A stretch of DNA of 64,000 bases, from assembly GCF_002159335.1 (NCBI RefSeq), contig NZ_NFHP01000001.1:415170-479169 (forward strand), written 5' to 3'. The first letter of the stretch is position 1. Each line of letters starts with the position of its first letter. The translations under genes were made by a program, and so were the position numbers. This stretch comes from Collinsella sp. An7 (GTDB lineage Bacteria > Actinomycetota > Coriobacteriia > Coriobacteriales > Coriobacteriaceae). Shown here piece by piece: positions 62,488 through 64,000 of this stretch. Under the pieces are notes generated by a model. It had not been told where the DNA came from. It worked only from the letters and a program-made list of their open reading frames with translations, and did not search any database.

Positions 62488-62686
62488 CGCGGCGCGCCAT
62501 CAAGCTGCCAGTTGAGGGGGACGCCGGGTACGGCCGTGCGCCCGCCGTGCGTCGGTGCGCCCGGAGCGGATCGGGGCGCTCGCGGACACGGCCCGTCGTT
62601 GAGGGATGCAGGCGCGGTTCCTTTGAGGTGCCCTGCATCTCGCGCCACGGTAATCTGCCGGTGCGGCGCAGCCGTTTGCGCGGGGG

Positions 62687-63970
62687 TTACGCGGGGAGGA
62701 TCCCCGCCCGCTCCTTTGCCTCGAGGATACGGAGGACGCTCTCGTCGACACGCTCCTCGGAGAGCGCGCCCGAGGTCACGGCGTCGAGCACGCCCTGGTA
62801 GGCGGCCGAGAGGTCTTGGGGCATGAGGAGCATGTCGCCGCCCGCCTGGAAGAAACGCGTCGCCGCATCGGCGGGGGCAAAGTTCTGCGTGATCGCGCCC
62901 ATACCGAACGAGTCCGAGATAATGACGCCGTCGAATCCGAGCTCGCCCCGAAGCACGTCGGTCATCATGGTGGGGGAGAGCGAGGCGGGCAGGCCGTCTC
63001 CGGCAAAGTTTGGCGTTTGGATATGGCCGACCATGACGAGGGGGCAACCGGCCTCGATGGCGGCTCGGAATGGGGCGAACTCGCAGGATTCGATATCGGC
63101 CCGCGAGCGTTCGGTTCGCACGGCCCCGGTGTGCGAGTCGCCTGCGGTGTCGCCGTGGCCCGGGAAGTGCTTCGCGCAGGGAAGGGTGCCCGTCTCGAGC
63201 ATGGCCGCGACCTCCGCCGCCACCATCGCGGCCACGAGCTCGGGGTCCGACCCGAAGGCGCGGACCCCGATGGCCGTGTTGGACGGGTTGGTGAGCACGT
63301 CGGCGTCGGGAGCGAAGTCGAGGTTGAAGCCGATCTCGCGGAGGTAGCCGCCGATGGCGGTTCCGACTTCAGCCGCGCGCGCCGGGTCGCCCGTCGCGCC
63401 GATCTCGGCCATGTTGGGAAACGTCGGCACATCGAAGAGCCCCGACTTGGCGATGCGGGCCACGAGTGCGCCACCCTCCTCGTCGATGCCCAGGAAGGGA
63501 GGCACGCCGGCGCCGGCTCGCCGCGCAAGGGCCCCTGTCCCGCTCAACAGGTCGCGAACCTGTTGGGCGCCGACGAGGTTCTTGGCAAAGTAGATGAGGC
63601 CGCCCACGGGGATGCGCCCGAGCGCCTCGGCGGTCATGGGGCCGGCGATGGTGGCGGTAGCGACGCCGGTGAGACCCTCGGGGGTAACGAGAAAGAGCTG
63701 CGCGACCTTCTGCTCGCGCGTCATGGTCCCAAGGATGCGCTCCGCAGCGCTCCGGGGCTCGGGCTCCCGTTCCGTCGCCGCGGGCGCGTCGGTGCTCGCG
63801 GGGAGGTTCTCCGAAGCGACGCCACCCGCGGCGCCATCCGCTTCGGCGAGGTTATCCGCCGGAGCGGAGCCGGCCGATTCCGGCGCATCGCAGCCCGTGA
63901 GGAGCGCAGAGGCGCCGATAAGGGCGGATGCCGCAAGCAGGCTGCGGCGCGAAAGGGTGGCATCGGTCAT
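62687..63970 (-). CDS. GH3 beta-N-acetylhexosaminidase-like lipoprotein (NagZ-type)
   Basis: The 427-residue protein has a Tat-like lipoprotein signal (SRRSLLAASALIGASALLTGC, lipobox Cys27), a low-complexity linker and a GH3 domain. The GH3 dyad loop KHFPGHGDT with its catalytic His and the nucleophile Asp region IISDSFGMGAI are present. It is probably an extracytoplasmic N-acetylglucosaminidase trimming peptidoglycan fragments or glycans. The ATG at 63970 follows GGAGAGGATC. Confidence 0.88.
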   Translation of the reverse strand: MTDATLSRRSLLAASALIGASALLTGCDAPESAGSAPADNLAEADGAAGGVASENLPASTDAPAATEREPEPRSAAERILGTMTREQKVAQLFLVTPEGLTGVATATIAGPMTAEALGRIPVGGLIYFAKNLVGAQQVRDLLSGTGALARRAGAGVPPFLGIDEEGGALVARIAKSGLFDVPTFPNMAEIGATGDPARAAEVGTAIGGYLREIGFNLDFAPDADVLTNPSNTAIGVRAFGSDPELVAAMVAAEVAAMLETGTLPCAKHFPGHGDTAGDSHTGAVRTERSRADIESCEFAPFRAAIEAGCPLVMVGHIQTPNFAGDGLPASLSPTMMTDVLRGELGFDGVIISDSFGMGAITQNFAPADAATRFFQAGGDMLLMPQDLSAAYQGVLDAVTSGALSEERVDESVLRILEAKERAGILPA

Positions 63971-63984
63971 GGGAGATCCTCTCC

Positions 63985-63996
63985 GGGGGGGGGGGG
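63985..63996. other. Run of 12 G
   Basis: Twelve consecutive G residues lie just before the end of the window, unlike anything else here. It may be real, or an assembly or contig-end artefact. Confidence 0.6.
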
Positions 63997-64000
63997 TCCG

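Overview
The window is a high-G+C, gene-dense actinobacterial chromosome segment. Gene content points to an anaerobic, gut-type member of the Coriobacteriia (Collinsella/Olsenella-like). The signs are an anaerobic class III ribonucleotide reductase (nrdD/nrdG), a superoxide reductase, a flavoredoxin plus rubredoxin pair, two ferredoxin-type aldo/keto reductases, queH/queA, and no respiratory genes. The genus is an inference. Neither a tRNA nor an rRNA gene was recognised.

Layout. 1-6.2 kb: ftsE-ftsX, RNase R (rnr), a TPR protein and smpB. 6.3-7.6 kb: an Old Yellow Enzyme remnant, flavoredoxin and a short rubredoxin. 7.6-11.1 kb: the first cluster of ~56-nt dyad repeats, an orphan DUF559-like/unknown gene pair under a phased heptamer array, and a zinc-ribbon membrane protein. 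11.3-17.5 kb: an ABC ATPase, ilvA, an AlkD-like protein, a VanZ-RDD fusion, a BadF-type kinase and a superoxide reductase. 17.5-26.3 kb: a catalytically degenerate NadE-like protein, ruvCAB behind a LexA box, a C69 dipeptidase, and a phasin-like protein with UbiB. 26.5-31.9 kb: a histidine phosphatase, a GNAT, a visibly lower-G+C two-gene insert (SET-domain protein plus a two-TM membrane protein), and a divergent MetRS. 31.9-39.5 kb: a metalloprotease-like protein, queH, an MFS exporter with its TetR regulator, queA, a candidate structured RNA containing a 20-codon ORF with a perfect Shine-Dalgarno, and a YhgE/Pip pseudogene. 39.6-49.1 kb: a tail-anchored coiled-coil protein, an aldo/keto reductase, an XRE-membrane protein, the second dyad-repeat cluster, a LUD protein, polA and an MFS protein. 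49.4-54 kb: an NrdR-box-controlled nrdD, an NTF2-like gene, nrdG and an HD protein. 54.4-64 kb: folB, a YgjP-like metallopeptidase, an FKBP, an acylphosphatase, a Gfo/Idh/MocA oxidoreductase, rnhA, a second aldo/keto reductase, endonuclease IV and a GH3 lipoprotein.

Three themes stand out. First, the intergenic spaces hold several families of dyad repeats: two clusters of 54-56-nt hairpins, a 158-bp element in two copies with compensating arm changes, a 160-bp element in two copies plus a relic, and very long perfect hairpins. Second, many enzymes carry Ala/Pro/Gly-rich insertions or tails. Third, the best candidates for undescribed biology are the SET + membrane-protein cassette (27864-29676), the RNA/small-peptide locus after queA (37330-37668), and the pair of promoters sharing GGTTAGA-type heptamers at 11-bp spacing (10344-10414 and 61521-61538).
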